Assembly: GCA_009776395.1 (NCBI GenBank)
Contig: WRNX01000062.1
Span: 1 to 7,269, forward strand
Direction: 5' to 3'
Source of the DNA: Lentimicrobiaceae bacterium
Lineage (GTDB): Bacteria > Bacteroidota > Bacteroidia > Bacteroidales > WCHB1-69
Length of the DNA: 7,269 nucleotides
The notes under the pieces were generated by a model. It saw only the letters and a list, made by a program, of their open reading frames with translations. It had not been told where the DNA came from and ran no database searches. Position numbers and translations under genes: made by a program. Below, one piece after another: positions 6,193 to 7,269 of the stretch (within the stretch, counting starts at the first letter, position 1; each line of letters begins with the position of its first letter).

Positions 6193-7269
6193 ATGCACAG
6201 AAAAATTACTATGCTACCTCAAAATATTTTATTAGAACCTATAACAGATTTATTTCCCAAAACTTTTACCGAAGCCCAAATAGCGAAAGGTAAAACGTTG
6301 TTTTACAAAAAAATGGCGTTACAAATGCACGCTTTCTATGGCGGAAAGATGCAAACCATTCCCAAAGCGCCCATCTACGGGTTCAACTGGTTTAATGTGT
6401 GGTACACCCCCGGCGTGTCGGCAGTTTCTACTACTATTAGAGATAATAACGATACTTCGTTTCAGTTAAGTAATCGTAAAAATTTGGTAGCGATTGTAAG
6501 CGACAGCACGCGCGTGTTAGGCGATGGCGACTGCACCCCTTCGGGCGGGCTCGGCGTAATGGAAGGAAAAGCCATGCTGATGAAATACTTGGGCGGAGTA
6601 GATGCTGTTGCTCTTTGCATAGACAGCCGCGATGAAACAGGAGAACCCAATGCCGACAAAATTATTGAGTTCGTAAAACGCGCCCAACCAAGTTTCGGCG
6701 CCATCAATTTGGAAGATATTTCCCAACCCAACTGCTTTAAAGTATTAGACACACTTCGCGAAGAGTGTGATATTCCGGTGTGGCACGACGATGCGCAGGG
6801 AACTGCCTGTGTTACATTAGCGGGCGTAATCAACGCTTTGAAATTGACAGGCAAAAAAATGTCGGAAATAAAAGTGGTGTTGTACGGTGCGGGCGCATCC
6901 AATACCAGCATTGCCCGCTTAATGATAACCGATGGCGCAGACCCACACAAAATCATCATGTTCGACAGCCGCTCTACTTTGCATAAAAACAATGAACGTT
7001 ACAAAAACGATCCCATGTTTTACCGCCAATGGGAATTATGCCAAACCACCAATTCCGACTGCATCACAACTCCAGAAGAAGCATTTAAAGATGCCGATTT
7101 GTTGGTAGCGCTTTCCAAACCGGGACCCGATACCATTAAACCCGAATGGATTAAGTTGATGGCAGAAAAACCGATTGTGTTTGTGTGTGCCAATCCTGTT
7201 CCGGAAATCTATCCCTATCAGGCAAAAGAGGCGGGGGCGTACATCGTTGCCACCGGTAGGGGCGATTTT
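6193..7269 (+). CDS. Malic-enzyme family oxidoreductase (C terminus beyond window)
   Basis: The open frame runs 359 codons from ATG 6193 to the window edge with no stop. Malic enzymes decarboxylate malate oxidatively to pyruvate with NAD(P). The N-terminal malic domain shows W-Y-T-P-G-V (70-75, general-acid Tyr71), V-M-E-G-K-A (Lys126), I-N-L-E-D-I (metal-binding Glu174/Asp175) and W-H-D-D-A-Q-G-T (Asp200). The NAD(P)-binding domain starts near 205, with L-Y-G-A-G-A-S (230-236) as dinucleotide loop and C-A-N-P-V-P-E (332-338) closing the substrate site. The loop L-G-D-G-D-C-T-P-S-G-G-L-G differs from the common L-G-L-G-D-x-G-P-x-A-A-L-P form, so it belongs to a divergent branch and cofactor choice is uncertain. 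The first ATG is 2 bases after the deiminase stop; a second in-frame ATG at 6211 is an equally possible start. No promoter or terminator lies between, so co-transcription with the deiminase is likely. Whether a phosphotransacetylase-like tail follows cannot be seen. Confidence 0.88.
   Translation, partial: MHRKITMLPQNILLEPITDLFPKTFTEAQIAKGKTLFYKKMALQMHAFYGGKMQTIPKAPIYGFNWFNVWYTPGVSAVSTTIRDNNDTSFQLSNRKNLVAIVSDSTRVLGDGDCTPSGGLGVMEGKAMLMKYLGGVDAVALCIDSRDETGEPNADKIIEFVKRAQPSFGAINLEDISQPNCFKVLDTLREECDIPVWHDDAQGTACVTLAGVINALKLTGKKMSEIKVVLYGAGASNTSIARLMITDGADPHKIIMFDSRSTLHKNNERYKNDPMFYRQWELCQTTNSDCITTPEEAFKDADLLVALSKPGPDTIKPEWIKLMAEKPIVFVCANPVPEIYPYQAKEAGAYIVATGRGDF

Noticed and set aside
6462..6992. 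176-codon open frame on the minus strand opposite the malic-enzyme gene
   Set aside because: It is entirely antisense to a gene with strong family motifs, has a Ser/Pro-rich composition with no recognisable domain, and is the kind of shadow frame that G/C-ending codons on the opposite strand produce.

Overview
The window reads as chromosomal DNA of a low-GC member of the Bacteroidota, most likely Bacteroidales or a close relative. Three things point there. It carries the type IX secretion (T9SS) lipoprotein SprE/PorW and a protein with a T9SS C-terminal sorting domain. A TAnnTTTG-type -7 element stands before the L19 gene. Start codons lack Shine-Dalgarno sequences and lie in A/T-rich leaders. 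I cannot name a genus.

Left half (minus strand): a 951-residue TPR lipoprotein, SprE/PorW (102-2957), probably starts at TTG. Two bases downstream of its stop begins pyrF (type 2 orotidine-5'-phosphate decarboxylase), of which only the first 33 codons are in the window. The 268-bp divergent spacer (2958-3225) holds A-tracts and the rplS promoter.

Right half (plus strand): rplS (ribosomal protein L19) ends in a clear intrinsic terminator. It is followed by mce (methylmalonyl-CoA epimerase), then eight heptamer repeats that run directly into the start codon of a secreted arginine deiminase. Two bases after that gene begins a malic-enzyme-family gene that runs off the right edge.

The most notable item is the deiminase at 4127-6190. 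It keeps the whole active-site set of Porphyromonas gingivalis peptidylarginine deiminase (PPAD), including the two arginines tied to recognition of C-terminal arginine. It also has the PPAD Ig-like domain and a T9SS sorting domain, plus an additional beta-sandwich domain that PPAD lacks. SprE/PorW and this predicted T9SS cargo therefore sit about 1.2 kb apart, on opposite strands. rplS, mce, pyrF and the malic enzyme are housekeeping or central-carbon genes. I see no mobile element, tRNA, rRNA or CRISPR array, and no wholly new multi-gene system.
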